The notes under the pieces: generated by a model | What the model was told of the DNA's origin: nothing | Seen by the model: only the letters and a program-made list of their open reading frames with translations | Database searches by the model: none | Source: an uncultured Bacteroidales bacterium | GTDB taxonomy: Bacteria; Bacteroidota; Bacteroidia; Bacteroidales; P3 | Assembly (NCBI GenBank): GCA_944320465.1 | Contig: CALUHO010000001.1 | Span: forward strand, 62,001-126,000 | Direction: 5' to 3' | Length of the DNA stretch: 64,000 nt | Translations under genes and position numbers: made by a program | In this document: positions 1-8,644 of the stretch, one piece after another | Layout of the letters: every line of letters begins with the position of its first letter | How positions within the stretch are numbered: position 1 is the first letter of the stretch

Positions 1-1569
1 GATTTGAAACCTATCATCTTGCGTGGTGCCAAGACTGTGGGCGAAGGTACGATGATTGACAACAAGGCTGGTGGTTCGTTCAGTTATTCGGATGAGGTGG
101 CGTATGTTCCTGCCATGGCTCAGAGCCGTTTGGTCATCAATCCGGTAGGTTATCCTGAAGCAAAGGCGGAAGGCATGGAAGTGACCAACGCTGCCCAAGC
201 TTCGGAAGTGGCCAGGAATCTTGGTCTGGGTGAACGTACCATTGCCGAGGGCATGATGGTGACCTCTTCCCGTATCGATCAGGAAAGCTCCAAGATGGCA
301 GTCGTTCCTCACAAATACGAAAAGGAAACGGTTATCCCTCACACTGCGTATATTTATTATTTAGTGGATACCTACAACTTGAACTGGCGTCTTGAATTGA
401 ACAAGACTCCGGAAGCCAAGGCTGGTATCCGTGTTCTGGATAGCTTGTTCGGCACGGGAATGGCTATGAAATCGGTGGATATCAAGGCTTGGGCATCGCC
501 CGAAGGGGAAGAAGCCCGCAACCAGAACTTGTCCGACAACCGTGCCAAGACGGCCGTGAAGTATTTCAACTCGGCTTATAGCAAGGCTGTGAACAAGCTG
601 GCCCGTCAGATGAAGGTGAAGGCTTCTACTATCAAACAGGATATCGAACCGACCGTTGAATCGATGGGTGAGGATTGGGACAAGTTCATTGCCGACTTGC
701 GTGCTTCGGACATTGCCGAAAAGAACACAATCATCAATGTGATATCTTCGCATACCGACCGTGAGGCTCGTGAACAGGAAATCCGCAATATGACGGTTAT
801 CTACAAGGAAATCGAAGACGAAATCCTTCCTCCGCTGCGCCGTGCCCAGATTACGGTGAACTTCCTCGAACCCAAGAAGACCGATGAAGAAATCGCTCGT
901 CTGTCGTTGGTGGCTCCTGATTCCTTGAAGTTGGAAGAACTGCTGTACGCTGCTACTTTGACGGAAGACAAGGACAACCAGCTGAAGATTTTCATGTCGG
1001 CTACCGAAGTTTATCCTGAAGATTTCCGTGGTTTCACCAATGCGGCCGCTCTGCTGTATGCAAAACAACAGTACGACCAGGCTCAACAGTTGCTCGAAAC
1101 GGCCAACGGCCTGCAGCCGAACAACGGTGCTGTATTGAACAACTTGGGTGCTATCGCCCTGGCTAAGGGTGATTTTGAAAACGCTCGCGCTCATTTTGAA
1201 AACGCTTTGAAGGCCGGTAGCCCGGAAGCCGCTTTCAACATGGGATTGATGAACATCAAGGATGGTGAATATGCTAAGGCTGTCAGTGCTCTGGGTTCTG
1301 AAAAATGCATCTATAACCTGGCATTGGCTCAATTGCTGAACGGCCAGGTTGACCAGGCCAAGAATACCTTGAACTGCATGCAGACCAAGACTCCGGATGC
1401 TTATTATCTGTTGGCTGTATGCGCTGCCCGTCAGGATGCCAAGGCTGATGTAATCAGCAACCTGAAGCAGGCTATCCAAGGCAAGGCTTCGTTGAAGGCT
1501 CAGGCTCAGGGCGATATCGAATTCCTCGATTTGCGCGAAGATGCCGACTTCCAGGCTTTGGTAAAATAA
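1..1569 (+). CDS. OmpA-like and TPR envelope protein, 5' end cut off by the window
   Basis: The reading frame is open from the first base, so the true start lies outside the window; the first in-window TTG at 4 is not a convincing start. About residues 125-285 resemble a split OmpA-type peptidoglycan-binding domain: the stretch around KAWASPEGEEARNQNLSDNR has the Gly/Ser-Pro-Glu-Gly and Leu-Ser-x-x-Arg-Ala pattern of that family, followed by a long Bacteroidota-type insertion ending in ILPPLRRAQI. Residues 300-520 are helical TPR-like repeats (ALLYAKQQYDQAQQLLETA, then NNLGAIALAKGDFENARAHF). An outer-membrane or periplasmic scaffolding role is inferred; the exact function is unknown. A strong bidirectional terminator follows. 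Confidence 0.75.
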   Translation, partial: DLKPIILRGAKTVGEGTMIDNKAGGSFSYSDEVAYVPAMAQSRLVINPVGYPEAKAEGMEVTNAAQASEVARNLGLGERTIAEGMMVTSSRIDQESSKMAVVPHKYEKETVIPHTAYIYYLVDTYNLNWRLELNKTPEAKAGIRVLDSLFGTGMAMKSVDIKAWASPEGEEARNQNLSDNRAKTAVKYFNSAYSKAVNKLARQMKVKASTIKQDIEPTVESMGEDWDKFIADLRASDIAEKNTIINVISSHTDREAREQEIRNMTVIYKEIEDEILPPLRRAQITVNFLEPKKTDEEIARLSLVAPDSLKLEELLYAATLTEDKDNQLKIFMSATEVYPEDFRGFTNAAALLYAKQQYDQAQQLLETANGLQPNNGAVLNNLGAIALAKGDFENARAHFENALKAGSPEAAFNMGLMNIKDGEYAKAVSALGSEKCIYNLALAQLLNGQVDQAKNTLNCMQTKTPDAYYLLAVCAARQDAKADVISNLKQAIQGKASLKAQAQGDIEFLDLREDADFQALVK

Positions 1570-1643
1570 AATCAGAAGGCCGGATGTCTTTGATTGATTC
1601 GGCTGCTGTGAAAGAGGGCAATTCGGAAAAGCCCCGGTATTAA

Positions 1644-1683
1644 AAAGCGACCCTGTTGGAATGTATTCTGACAGGGTCGCTTT
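1644..1683. terminator. Bidirectional intrinsic terminator
   Basis: A 13-bp perfect stem (AAAGCGACCCTGT at 1644-1656 and its complement at 1671-1683) has A and T runs on its outer sides. It lies between the envelope protein (plus strand) and the convergent hicAB remnant (minus strand), so it can stop transcription from both. Confidence 0.8.
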
Positions 1684-1699
1684 GTACAAGGGGGCGGAT

Positions 1700-1930
1700 T
1701 CAATCTTGGGAGGCGGGTTCGGCAAGGATTTCCTCTATGCTTTTTGAAATGCCGGCTTTGCATTCGGGAATGCTGTCTCCTGCGCCCCGGAGGCCATCTA
1801 CATTTGCTGCATACGCTCCGCAGTGGTTCTTGCTGGCTTCAACAGTGATGATGAGTTTTCTTTTTCCATTCGATTGTTTTTGAAGGATTGTACGCCTTTC
1901 CGTTTTGTTTTTCGCATAGTTTGAATACAC
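1700..1930 (-). pseudogene. HicB-like antitoxin remnant, frameshifted start and truncated end
   Basis: The translated stretch KLIITVEASKNHCGAYAANV followed by DGLRGAGDSIPECKAGISKSIEEI matches the N-terminal partly degraded RNase H fold of HicB antitoxins. Two defects are visible. First, the natural start ATGGAAAAAGAAAACTC is out of frame with this stretch; one extra A in the five-A run would give MEKRKLIITVEA, a normal HicB start. As it stands the frame has only a GTG at 1930, deep inside hicA. Second, the protein stops after ILAEPASQD, so the C-terminal half and DNA-binding domain of a normal HicB (about 130 residues) are missing. A sequencing error could explain the first defect but not the second. 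Confidence 0.6.
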
Positions 1931-2093
1931 GTTCTATGCTACGTTGCAGACTTTGGTTGTCTCTTTTACTGCAGTGGTAAGGCACTGGGCCTATGCTCTT
2001 TCCTTCTTCCGTATAATAGTAGTGGCTTCCTGCAGCATGATTGAATTTCCATCCGGCTTGGATGATTTTTCTATGAAGTTCCGAGTATTTCAT
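1839..2093 (-). CDS. hicA: HicA-family toxin (mRNA interferase)
   Basis: The product starts MKYSELHRKIIQAGW, then AAGSHYYY with the HicA catalytic His in a G-S-H context, and later PVPYHCSKRD. This is the double-stranded-RNA-binding-like fold of HicA toxins, which cleave mRNA and are neutralised by HicB. The ATG at 2093 is chosen because family similarity begins there; the open frame runs further up to 2147. The protein is 84 residues, slightly long for HicA, and its last 30 residues overlap the HicB-like remnant in another frame, as expected if a one-base deletion fused the tail. With no intact antitoxin beside it, the toxin may be inactive. Confidence 0.65.
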   Translation of the reverse strand: MKYSELHRKIIQAGWKFNHAAGSHYYYTEEGKSIGPVPYHCSKRDNQSLQRSIERVFKLCEKQNGKAYNPSKTIEWKKKTHHHC

Positions 2094-2174
2094 GGAATCA
2101 CGATGTGAAAATATAGTTTTAGAGGCTTTTTTACGAGGAAAACTCACTAAAAAGCTTTGTGATGCTTATGGCCT

Positions 2175-2963
2175 TTATGGGACAATGGCTCGGAAGTCGG
2201 TTATTTTGCCAATGATTAAATTGTTGTCCGAGAAACTGTAGTACCGGTTGTTGCCTACGATGATATGGTCGAACACGTGCAGGTCGAGAAGGCGTGCGCC
2301 ATCGCAGATTTTCTGTGTGATATTGATGTCTTCCGGGCTGGGACGGGTATTGCCGGAGGGATGGTTGTGTGCCAGTATCAAGCCGCAGCAATGTTCGTCT
2401 ATCGCAAATTTGAAGATTTTACGGGCATCGACCGTGGTGCAGGCCAGTCCGCCTTCGCTGATTAAGACTTTTCGGATTAATTTACCGGATTGGGATAGCA
2501 AAAGAGCAAAAAAACGTTCGTAGGGGCCGGCAAGGTCTCGGCGAAGGAATTGGAAGGCTTTTTCGCTTGAATTGATGATAAGTTCGGTTTCGTGTTGCGG
2601 TTTGAAACTGCGTCTGCCCAATTCCATTCCAGCCAAGATACTGACGGCTTTGGCTGAGCCGATGCCTGTAAACTTGCGGGCCAGTTCCTTTGCCGAGCGG
2701 CTGCTGAGGGATTCCAAGTTGCCGTTGAAGTGTTCCAGAATCCGTTTGGCTATGTCCAAAGCCGAGAGGTTTTCTGTCCCGCTGCCAATGAGGATAGCTA
2801 ACAGTTCTTCATCGGGCATGTAGGGCATCTGCCCGGATAGGAGTTTCTCCCGAGGACGGTCTTGGACATTCCATTCTTTGATGGGAAGATAGTGTTTCTT
2901 TGTAATGACGAAAGCCTGTGGGCGGTTCTGGCTTTCTTGCATGAATGTGGTATCGGACTCCAT
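2175..2963 (-). CDS. radC: RadC-family JAB/MPN domain protein
   Basis: The 262-residue product has a helix-hairpin-helix-like N-terminal half (LARKFTGIGSAKAVSILAG near residues 95-112) and a C-terminal JAB domain with the metal ligands in ILAHNHPSGNTRPSPED (His199, His201, Asp212). RadC proteins are widespread and were once linked to DNA repair; their biochemical role is still unsettled. Length and motif layout are normal for chromosomal RadC. The ATG at 2963 is used; an in-frame ATG lies seven codons later. It is the last gene of a minus-strand run, about 100 bp behind the AI-2E-family gene. Confidence 0.9.
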   Translation of the reverse strand: MESDTTFMQESQNRPQAFVITKKHYLPIKEWNVQDRPREKLLSGQMPYMPDEELLAILIGSGTENLSALDIAKRILEHFNGNLESLSSRSAKELARKFTGIGSAKAVSILAGMELGRRSFKPQHETELIINSSEKAFQFLRRDLAGPYERFFALLLSQSGKLIRKVLISEGGLACTTVDARKIFKFAIDEHCCGLILAHNHPSGNTRPSPEDINITQKICDGARLLDLHVFDHIIVGNNRYYSFSDNNLIIGKITDFRAIVP

Positions 2964-3061
2964 GGTGCGTTTATTGGATATGGCTTTACTTTATAAACGC
3001 ATGAAATGGATTTTATCGAAGTTGTGTTTTTTAATTATTTGTTTCTGAGTAAAATAAAAAT

Positions 3062-4156
3062 TCAGATATTTCGGGTCAATTCCCTTACTACTTTGGTGTC
3101 CTTGAAGAATTCCTTGGCAAAGATGCGCAATACGGTGTAGCAGGGAATAGCTAGGATCATGCCCCAGATACCAATCAGGTTGCCTGCAATCAGGATTACC
3201 AGGAAGATTTCCAGAGGATGGGCTTTGACGCTGGTGGAGTAGATGAAGGTCTGGAGCAGCATGTTGTCAATCATATTGCCGCCTACAAAGACTCCCACCA
3301 CTTTGATTAAGAGCCAGAACATATCCATGCTCAAGCCGAGGTCGATGTTGTTCAGAAGGGTCACGATGCAGGTCAGCACCGCTCCGATGACCGGGCCGAT
3401 ATAAGGAATGATGTTCAGAAAACCTCCGATGCAGCCATAGAGCAATGCGTTCTGGATACCGAATGCCCAGAGGCCCACGGAAAGGATTGTCATCATGCAA
3501 ATCATTTCTATTGATAGGCCGATGAAATAGCGCGTGAGCAGGTATTCGGAAGATTGGATTACGTTTTCAACTCGATTGACTTGGCGGTCGGGGATGAAAA
3601 GGAAAACAATCTTCTTGAAGAGTTTCTCGTCCCGCAAAAAGAAGAATGAGATGAAGATGATGGAAAATATCGCCACGCTGATTGCGGATACCTTGTTGAC
3701 GATGTTCACTAGGAGACCTTCTATATTGATGGCTCTCCAGATTTGGTTCGCTGTCTGGGCTATGTAAGTGTTGATTTGCTCTCGGGCGATATGGATGTTC
3801 TTTTCACTGAGCCAAGCTATGAAATTGTCTATCCATCCGGAAGATTGATTGGCAATTTGGGCGTAATCTAATTTGGAAAGTTGTTGTATTTGGTTGATGA
3901 ACATGGGGAATATCAACCAGCAGATGCCGCTGATGACACCGATGATGAGTACCAGGGAGACAATGCTGGCTATCGCGGGGGGAAAAGACATCCTTTTGTT
4001 CAGGAATTTGACCAAGGGCCGCCCCAGCATCGAGATCAGGAAGGCGACGAGGATATAGATAATCAAATCGGACAACCAATACAGGGTTGTAGCCAATATC
4101 AAAAGGCCGATAACGATTCCGATGATTCTTTTCTTTCTTTTCACTTGGTCTATCAT
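3062..4156 (-). CDS. AI-2E/PerM-family membrane transporter
   Basis: The 364-residue product has the family layout: two hydrophobic segments at the N-terminus (IIGIVIGLLILATTLYWL, then a second one), a soluble middle region, and a cluster of membrane segments with NIIPYIGPVIGAVLTCIVTL, the conserved P-Y-x-G-P motif of the PerM/TqsA (UPF0118) family. Some members export autoinducer-2 or act as sodium/proton antiporters; the substrate here cannot be told from sequence. The start MIDQVKRKKR at 4156 is preferred over an upstream start because the preceding residues are polar and unconserved. It lies 78 bp behind rsgA. Confidence 0.88.
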   Translation of the reverse strand: MIDQVKRKKRIIGIVIGLLILATTLYWLSDLIIYILVAFLISMLGRPLVKFLNKRMSFPPAIASIVSLVLIIGVISGICWLIFPMFINQIQQLSKLDYAQIANQSSGWIDNFIAWLSEKNIHIAREQINTYIAQTANQIWRAINIEGLLVNIVNKVSAISVAIFSIIFISFFFLRDEKLFKKIVFLFIPDRQVNRVENVIQSSEYLLTRYFIGLSIEMICMMTILSVGLWAFGIQNALLYGCIGGFLNIIPYIGPVIGAVLTCIVTLLNNIDLGLSMDMFWLLIKVVGVFVGGNMIDNMLLQTFIYSTSVKAHPLEIFLVILIAGNLIGIWGMILAIPCYTVLRIFAKEFFKDTKVVRELTRNI

Positions 4157-4234
4157 GCTTGCGAAGATAGGTATTTTGGATTGATTTTGTCGGGTTTTAC
4201 ATCTTTCTACCCGCATGGACTATCGTGCCAGGGT

Positions 4235-5206
4235 CTATTTCCGCTCTTGTTTGTTGTCCAACAGGCTTGGAGCTGGCACTTCTTCCCCGTGCAGGATATT
4301 GAGATAACTTTTGTATCGCAGGGACGATACCAATCCTTTTTCCACGGCTTCTTTGACCGCGCAGCCCGGCTCATGTTCGTGGGTGCAGTTGCTGAACCGG
4401 CAGTGCGGCAGCAGTTCTTTCATTTCCGGAAAATATAATGCCAGTTCGTCCTTGGTGAATTGTACCATGCCGAATTCCTTGACCCCCGGCGTGTCTATGA
4501 TGGCCGTGTTTTCCCAAAGTCTATACATTCTGGCGTATGTGGTGGTGTGCTTGCCTTTGAGGTGGGTTGGGGATATTTCTCCGATTCGGATTGCTAGTTC
4601 CGGAGCCAAGCAGTGGATGAGTGCCGATTTCCCGACACCGGAATTGCCGGCGAAAAGGCAAGTTTTACCGTTCATCATCTCCTTGAGTTGCCTGATGCCG
4701 TCTCCGTCCACACTGCTGGTTCTCAGGACCGGGTATCCTATATTCTGGTAAATCCGGCAGTATTCTTCGTATTCGGATTGGATACCGGCATCGAACAAAT
4801 CGCTTTTGTTGAAAACTATGCAGACGGGTACGCGGTAGGCTTCGGCTGTGACTAAAAAACGGTCTAAAAAGCCTTGGGGCGTGCGTGGCTGGGTCAGCCC
4901 GGTCACTAAGAAAGCTGTGTCGATGTTGGCAGCAATGATGTGGGTCTGTTTTGAGAGGTTGACCGATTTGCGGATGATGCAGTTTTTTCGCTCCCCAATG
5001 GAGGAGATCCAGCCTCCCGGCATCCCGTTCCCGGAAGAAATCTTGGCATCATGTTCTATTTCGACCCAATCCCCAACGGCAACCGGATTGGTAGTCTTCA
5101 TGCCTTTGAGCCGGAAATTACCTTTGACTTTGCAGGCAAAGACTTGCTTTGCATCAACTTCCACTTCGTACCAGTTGCCAGTGCTGCTGATTACTCTGCC
5201 TTTCAT
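4235..5206 (-). CDS. rsgA: Ribosome small-subunit-dependent GTPase A
   Basis: RsgA is a circularly permuted GTPase that assists late maturation of the 30S subunit. The 323-residue product has an N-terminal OB-fold (MKGRVISSTGNWYEVE), then the permuted motifs: G4 NKSD in VCIVFNKSDLFD, G1 in LFAGNSGVGKSAL and G3 in DTPGVKEFG. A C-terminal zinc knuckle is formed by the Cys and His residues of PHCRFSNCTHEHEPGC. Its ATG overlaps the stop of the upstream ABC exporter gene (ATGA, 5203-5206), so the two are translationally coupled. Confidence 0.96.
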   Translation of the reverse strand: MKGRVISSTGNWYEVEVDAKQVFACKVKGNFRLKGMKTTNPVAVGDWVEIEHDAKISSGNGMPGGWISSIGERKNCIIRKSVNLSKQTHIIAANIDTAFLVTGLTQPRTPQGFLDRFLVTAEAYRVPVCIVFNKSDLFDAGIQSEYEEYCRIYQNIGYPVLRTSSVDGDGIRQLKEMMNGKTCLFAGNSGVGKSALIHCLAPELAIRIGEISPTHLKGKHTTTYARMYRLWENTAIIDTPGVKEFGMVQFTKDELALYFPEMKELLPHCRFSNCTHEHEPGCAVKEAVEKGLVSSLRYKSYLNILHGEEVPAPSLLDNKQERK

Positions 5207-7071
5207 CGGGATGTGTTTTGCGGGAGGGGATTTGAAGAAGAGGTGCGATTGTCCAAGTTCTGCATCTGGCAGAGCTTGCGGTAGAGCATGTTGTTTTCGT
5301 AGAGATTTTCGTGGGTGCCCCTGCCAACGATTTCCCCTTCTTCTATGACGATTATTTCATCGGCATGGCGTATGCTGGAAAGACGGTGGGCTACCGAGAC
5401 GATAGTTTGGCCTCTTTCTTTTCCTGCTTGTTGCACGGCTTGCATGATGCGGCTTTCGGCTTCGGTGTCCAAGGCCGATGTTGCCTCGTCAAACAGGAGG
5501 ATAGGGGCTTTTTTGACTAAGGCGCGGGCAATGCTGAGCCGTTGCCTTTGGCCTCCGGAGAGTTTGGTCCCGCTGTCGCCAATCAGGGTGTCGTATCCAT
5601 TGGGAGTGGCCATGATGAAATCGTGGGCATCGGCCATCTTGGCGGCTTGGATTATTTCGTCGCGATTGGCTGTGGGATTGCCTAAAAGTATGTTGTTGTA
5701 TATGGTATCGTTGAATAATACAGTGTCTTGCGATACCAAGGAAGACAAGGCGCGGATATTATCGATTTTGCAATCGGCTATGTTTCTGTCGTCGAACAGT
5801 ACTTTGCCAGAAACAGGGTCGAAAAAGCGAGGAATCAGGTTGATGATGGTGGATTTTCCGCCTCCGGAAGGCCCCACCAATGCAATGAACTGGCCTTTGG
5901 GCAATTCTAAGTTGATGTTTTTGAGCGTGGGCTTCTTCCCGTAGGTGAAGCAAACGTTTTCAAGCCGGACTCCGTGTTGGATTCCATGGATTTCCAAAGC
6001 GTCTTTTTTTTCCAATATCACTTCGTCGGCTCGAAGGACTTCTTTTATCCTCATCCAGGATCCTTTGCCGGATTGGTAAGTAAAGTAGGCTGTTATGATA
6101 TTTTTGGAAATAGGCAGGATTTGAATCATCGTTACCAAGTAGGCAATAAAGGCTTCCGGCCGCAAGCTTTGTTTGGCAATGATGAAATAACCTCCAATAA
6201 CCAGGATGAATGCCACAGCGGTTGTTCCTAAGACTTCGTTGAGAGGATGCCCGGAATAAACCCGATGCAGTACCCGGGTATTGATTTTAAAGAACAGAGC
6301 ATTTTCAGCATCAAATTTACGTAAGGCATAGCCTGTTGTATTATAGCTTCGTATTGTTTTGATGCCTTCCAGGCTTTCGGTGACTTGCGAAGAAATCCGG
6401 CCTATTGTGTCCTGTAGTTTCTTGGATTTCCGCTTGAGCGATCGCGAGATGAAACTGGTAAGGAATCCGATTAAGGGGAGAAGAATTATGACACAGATAG
6501 TCAACTGCGGGCTAATGAAAAACAGGGCCGCCACCAGGAAAATGAAGGTGGCCACATCCACCATTACTTGTTGTATTTGGTTGAGCATCTGGGTGTCCAC
6601 GTCCTGGGTATTGTTGCTGATACGCGAAATCAGATCGCCTTTATGTTGCTTTGCATAGTATGAAAGAGGCAGGATCATGAACTTGTGGAACATGTCGTTG
6701 CGGAGCTTGGCTACCATCCGGTTCCGTATAGGAATGAAGAGGTACAACCCCATGTAAGCGCAGAGGTTTTTTAGAAAATAAGCCAGAAACAGGGCAGAGA
6801 CAACGTAGAACAAGGTTTCGTATTTGCCGTTCTCGGTCACTGAGAGCCGGATCCAGTTTTCCAAAATCTCCAGACCGCTTTGCGCCAAGCCGCTTCCGGT
6901 CATGGCGCTTTGGGTCGATCCGGTGTCGAACAAAAGAGACAATAGAGGCGCAATCGCGATGGTCAGTACCAGCGTGAACAAAGCCGACAGCACTCTCAAC
7001 AGCACGTTGAAAAGCAAGCGGCCTGTGTAGGGGGCTACGTAACGGTAGAAAAAGGAGTGCTTGAAGAGCAT
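5203..7071 (-). CDS. MsbA-like ABC exporter (permease fused to ATPase)
   Basis: This 622-residue half-transporter joins a six-helix ABC transmembrane domain (residues 1 to about 340) to a nucleotide-binding domain. The latter shows Walker A (VGPSGGGKST), the signature SGGQRQRLSIARALV, Walker B (ILLFDEATSALDTE) and the H-loop (VAHRLSS). The architecture is that of MsbA-type lipid flippases and multidrug exporters; a lipid or lipid A substrate is plausible but unproven. The start MLFKHSFFYRY at 7071 is chosen because it lies just behind the purB stop, while an upstream start would overlap purB. Confidence 0.93.
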   Translation of the reverse strand: MLFKHSFFYRYVAPYTGRLLFNVLLRVLSALFTLVLTIAIAPLLSLLFDTGSTQSAMTGSGLAQSGLEILENWIRLSVTENGKYETLFYVVSALFLAYFLKNLCAYMGLYLFIPIRNRMVAKLRNDMFHKFMILPLSYYAKQHKGDLISRISNNTQDVDTQMLNQIQQVMVDVATFIFLVAALFFISPQLTICVIILLPLIGFLTSFISRSLKRKSKKLQDTIGRISSQVTESLEGIKTIRSYNTTGYALRKFDAENALFFKINTRVLHRVYSGHPLNEVLGTTAVAFILVIGGYFIIAKQSLRPEAFIAYLVTMIQILPISKNIITAYFTYQSGKGSWMRIKEVLRADEVILEKKDALEIHGIQHGVRLENVCFTYGKKPTLKNINLELPKGQFIALVGPSGGGKSTIINLIPRFFDPVSGKVLFDDRNIADCKIDNIRALSSLVSQDTVLFNDTIYNNILLGNPTANRDEIIQAAKMADAHDFIMATPNGYDTLIGDSGTKLSGGQRQRLSIARALVKKAPILLFDEATSALDTEAESRIMQAVQQAGKERGQTIVSVAHRLSSIRHADEIIVIEEGEIVGRGTHENLYENNMLYRKLCQMQNLDNRTSSSNPLPQNTSR

Positions 7072-7084
7072 GGTGTTTCTTTTA

Positions 7085-8500
7085 TCATGCACCGTATTCT
7101 TTGCATTCGGCTATGCGATTGGCGATGCTTTCCGGATGCGTTCCGTAGAACCCTGTGTAGTTCTGCGGCGTGATTCGTTTCATCCTTTCCTTGAGCGGCG
7201 AAGGCACGTCCAGATGGTCGATGAAATCGTGAATCGTTTCTTTGGTGATTTTGTTCCCGGTGCGCGTCAAGGCTTTGAGGGCTTCGTACGGATGAGGGAA
7301 GCCTTCGGCCCGGAGGATGGTCTGGATGGCTTCCGAGACCACCGCCCAGTTGTTTTCCAGGTCCTGTTCAAAGCTTTCTTGGTGCAGGAGCAGCTTGCCC
7401 AGTCCTTTTTCGAGCGATTTGTAGGCAATCAGGCTGTGGGCCATCGGCAGACCTATCGTGCGGCAGACCGTGGAGTCGGTCAGGTCGCGCTGCATCCGGG
7501 AAATGGGCAGCTTCATCGACAGGTGCGTGAAGAGGGCGTTGGCCACGCCCAAGTTGCCTTCCGCGTTCTCAAAGTCAATGGGATTCACCTTGTGCGGCAT
7601 GGCCGACGAACCGACCTCGCCTTGTTTGATTTTCTGTTTGAAATAATCCATCGAGACATACGTCCAGACATCTCGGCAGAAATCGATCAGGATGGTGTTG
7701 ACCCGTCGCATCGCGTCGAAAATGGCCGCAGCGTTGTCGTAATGCTCTATTTGCGTGGTGGTCTGGTAACGTTCCAAGCCCAAGTGTTCCTTGACGAAGC
7801 GGTTGGCAAACCCCACCCAGTCCTTGTCGGGGAAAGCCACGTAATGGGCGTTGAGGTTGCCGGTGGCGCCGCCGAACTTGGCCGAGTGCGGGGTACTGGC
7901 CAGCAGCTGCAGCTGGCTGTAGATACGTTCCACGAACACCAGCATCTCCTTGCCGAGGATGGTCGGCGAGGCCGGCTGCCCGTGCGTCCGCGCCAGCATG
8001 CCCACCTGGCTCCATTCTTCGGCCTTCTCGCTAATCTTGTCGATGACGCTCTGCAAGGCAGGCAGGACCGCGTTTTCCAAGCCTTCCTTGAGCATTAGCG
8101 GCTGGGCAGTGTTGTTGATGTCCTGCGAAGTAAGCCCGAAGTGTACGAATTCCTCGAACTCTTGCAGGCTCCATTTCTCGAAACGGGCCTTGATGAAGTA
8201 TTCCACCGCCTTCACATCGTGGTTGGTGGTCTTTTCGATTTCCTTGATTTCCTGGGCATCGGCATCGGAAAAGTTCCGGTAGAGATTCCGCAGATCCTCG
8301 AACTTCTCCTTGGGGAAAGCGGCGAGGGCCGGGATGTCGAAGCCGCAGAGGGCGATGAAGTATTCTATTTCGACCCGGAGACGGTAGCGGATCAAAGCCC
8401 ATTCGGAGAAGTATTCCCGCAATGGGGCGGTCTTGTCTGCGTAACGGCCGTCGCAGGGCGATATGGCGTGAAGATGAAAGGGGGCTGCTGGGTTTTCCAT
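7085..8500 (-). CDS. purB: Adenylosuccinate lyase
   Basis: PurB catalyses two beta-eliminations: SAICAR to AICAR in purine synthesis, and adenylosuccinate to AMP. The 471-residue product begins with the PurB hallmark AISPCDGRYADKT and has the fumarase/aspartase superfamily signature GSSAMPHKVNPIDFENAEGN (the Ser is the catalytic base) and HFGLTSQDINN. Length and the long C-terminal helix match the E. coli-type enzyme. The start MENPAAPF at 8500 is preferred over MLSQKN at 8524 because the family alignment begins near there. It is followed after 13 bp by the ABC exporter gene. Confidence 0.96.
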   Translation of the reverse strand: MENPAAPFHLHAISPCDGRYADKTAPLREYFSEWALIRYRLRVEIEYFIALCGFDIPALAAFPKEKFEDLRNLYRNFSDADAQEIKEIEKTTNHDVKAVEYFIKARFEKWSLQEFEEFVHFGLTSQDINNTAQPLMLKEGLENAVLPALQSVIDKISEKAEEWSQVGMLARTHGQPASPTILGKEMLVFVERIYSQLQLLASTPHSAKFGGATGNLNAHYVAFPDKDWVGFANRFVKEHLGLERYQTTTQIEHYDNAAAIFDAMRRVNTILIDFCRDVWTYVSMDYFKQKIKQGEVGSSAMPHKVNPIDFENAEGNLGVANALFTHLSMKLPISRMQRDLTDSTVCRTIGLPMAHSLIAYKSLEKGLGKLLLHQESFEQDLENNWAVVSEAIQTILRAEGFPHPYEALKALTRTGNKITKETIHDFIDHLDVPSPLKERMKRITPQNYTGFYGTHPESIANRIAECKEYGA

Positions 8501-8572
8501 TATTCTGTTTTTTTGAGAAAGCAAGATTTAGCTTTTTACAGGTTTTATGCGGCTTGTTAGAACGGGTGGGAT

Positions 8573-8644
8573 GCGAGGCATCGCGAGGCTGAAGGCGAAT
8601 TTGGTACGTGACTGAGCCTGAATGCCTCGCGTAACGAAGCAGAT
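8573..8644. repeat. Degenerate dispersed repeat, copy 1
   Basis: GCGAGGCATCGCG (8573-8585) and GCGTAACGAAGCAGAT (8629-8644) recur, in the same order but with wider spacing, at 43837-43849 and 43954-43969. Within this copy the words GCGAGGCAT and ATGCCTCGC can pair as a hairpin. It fills the purB-nadB gap and touches the nadB stop codon. The similarity is real but short, so it is offered as a weak repeat family. Confidence 0.35.
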
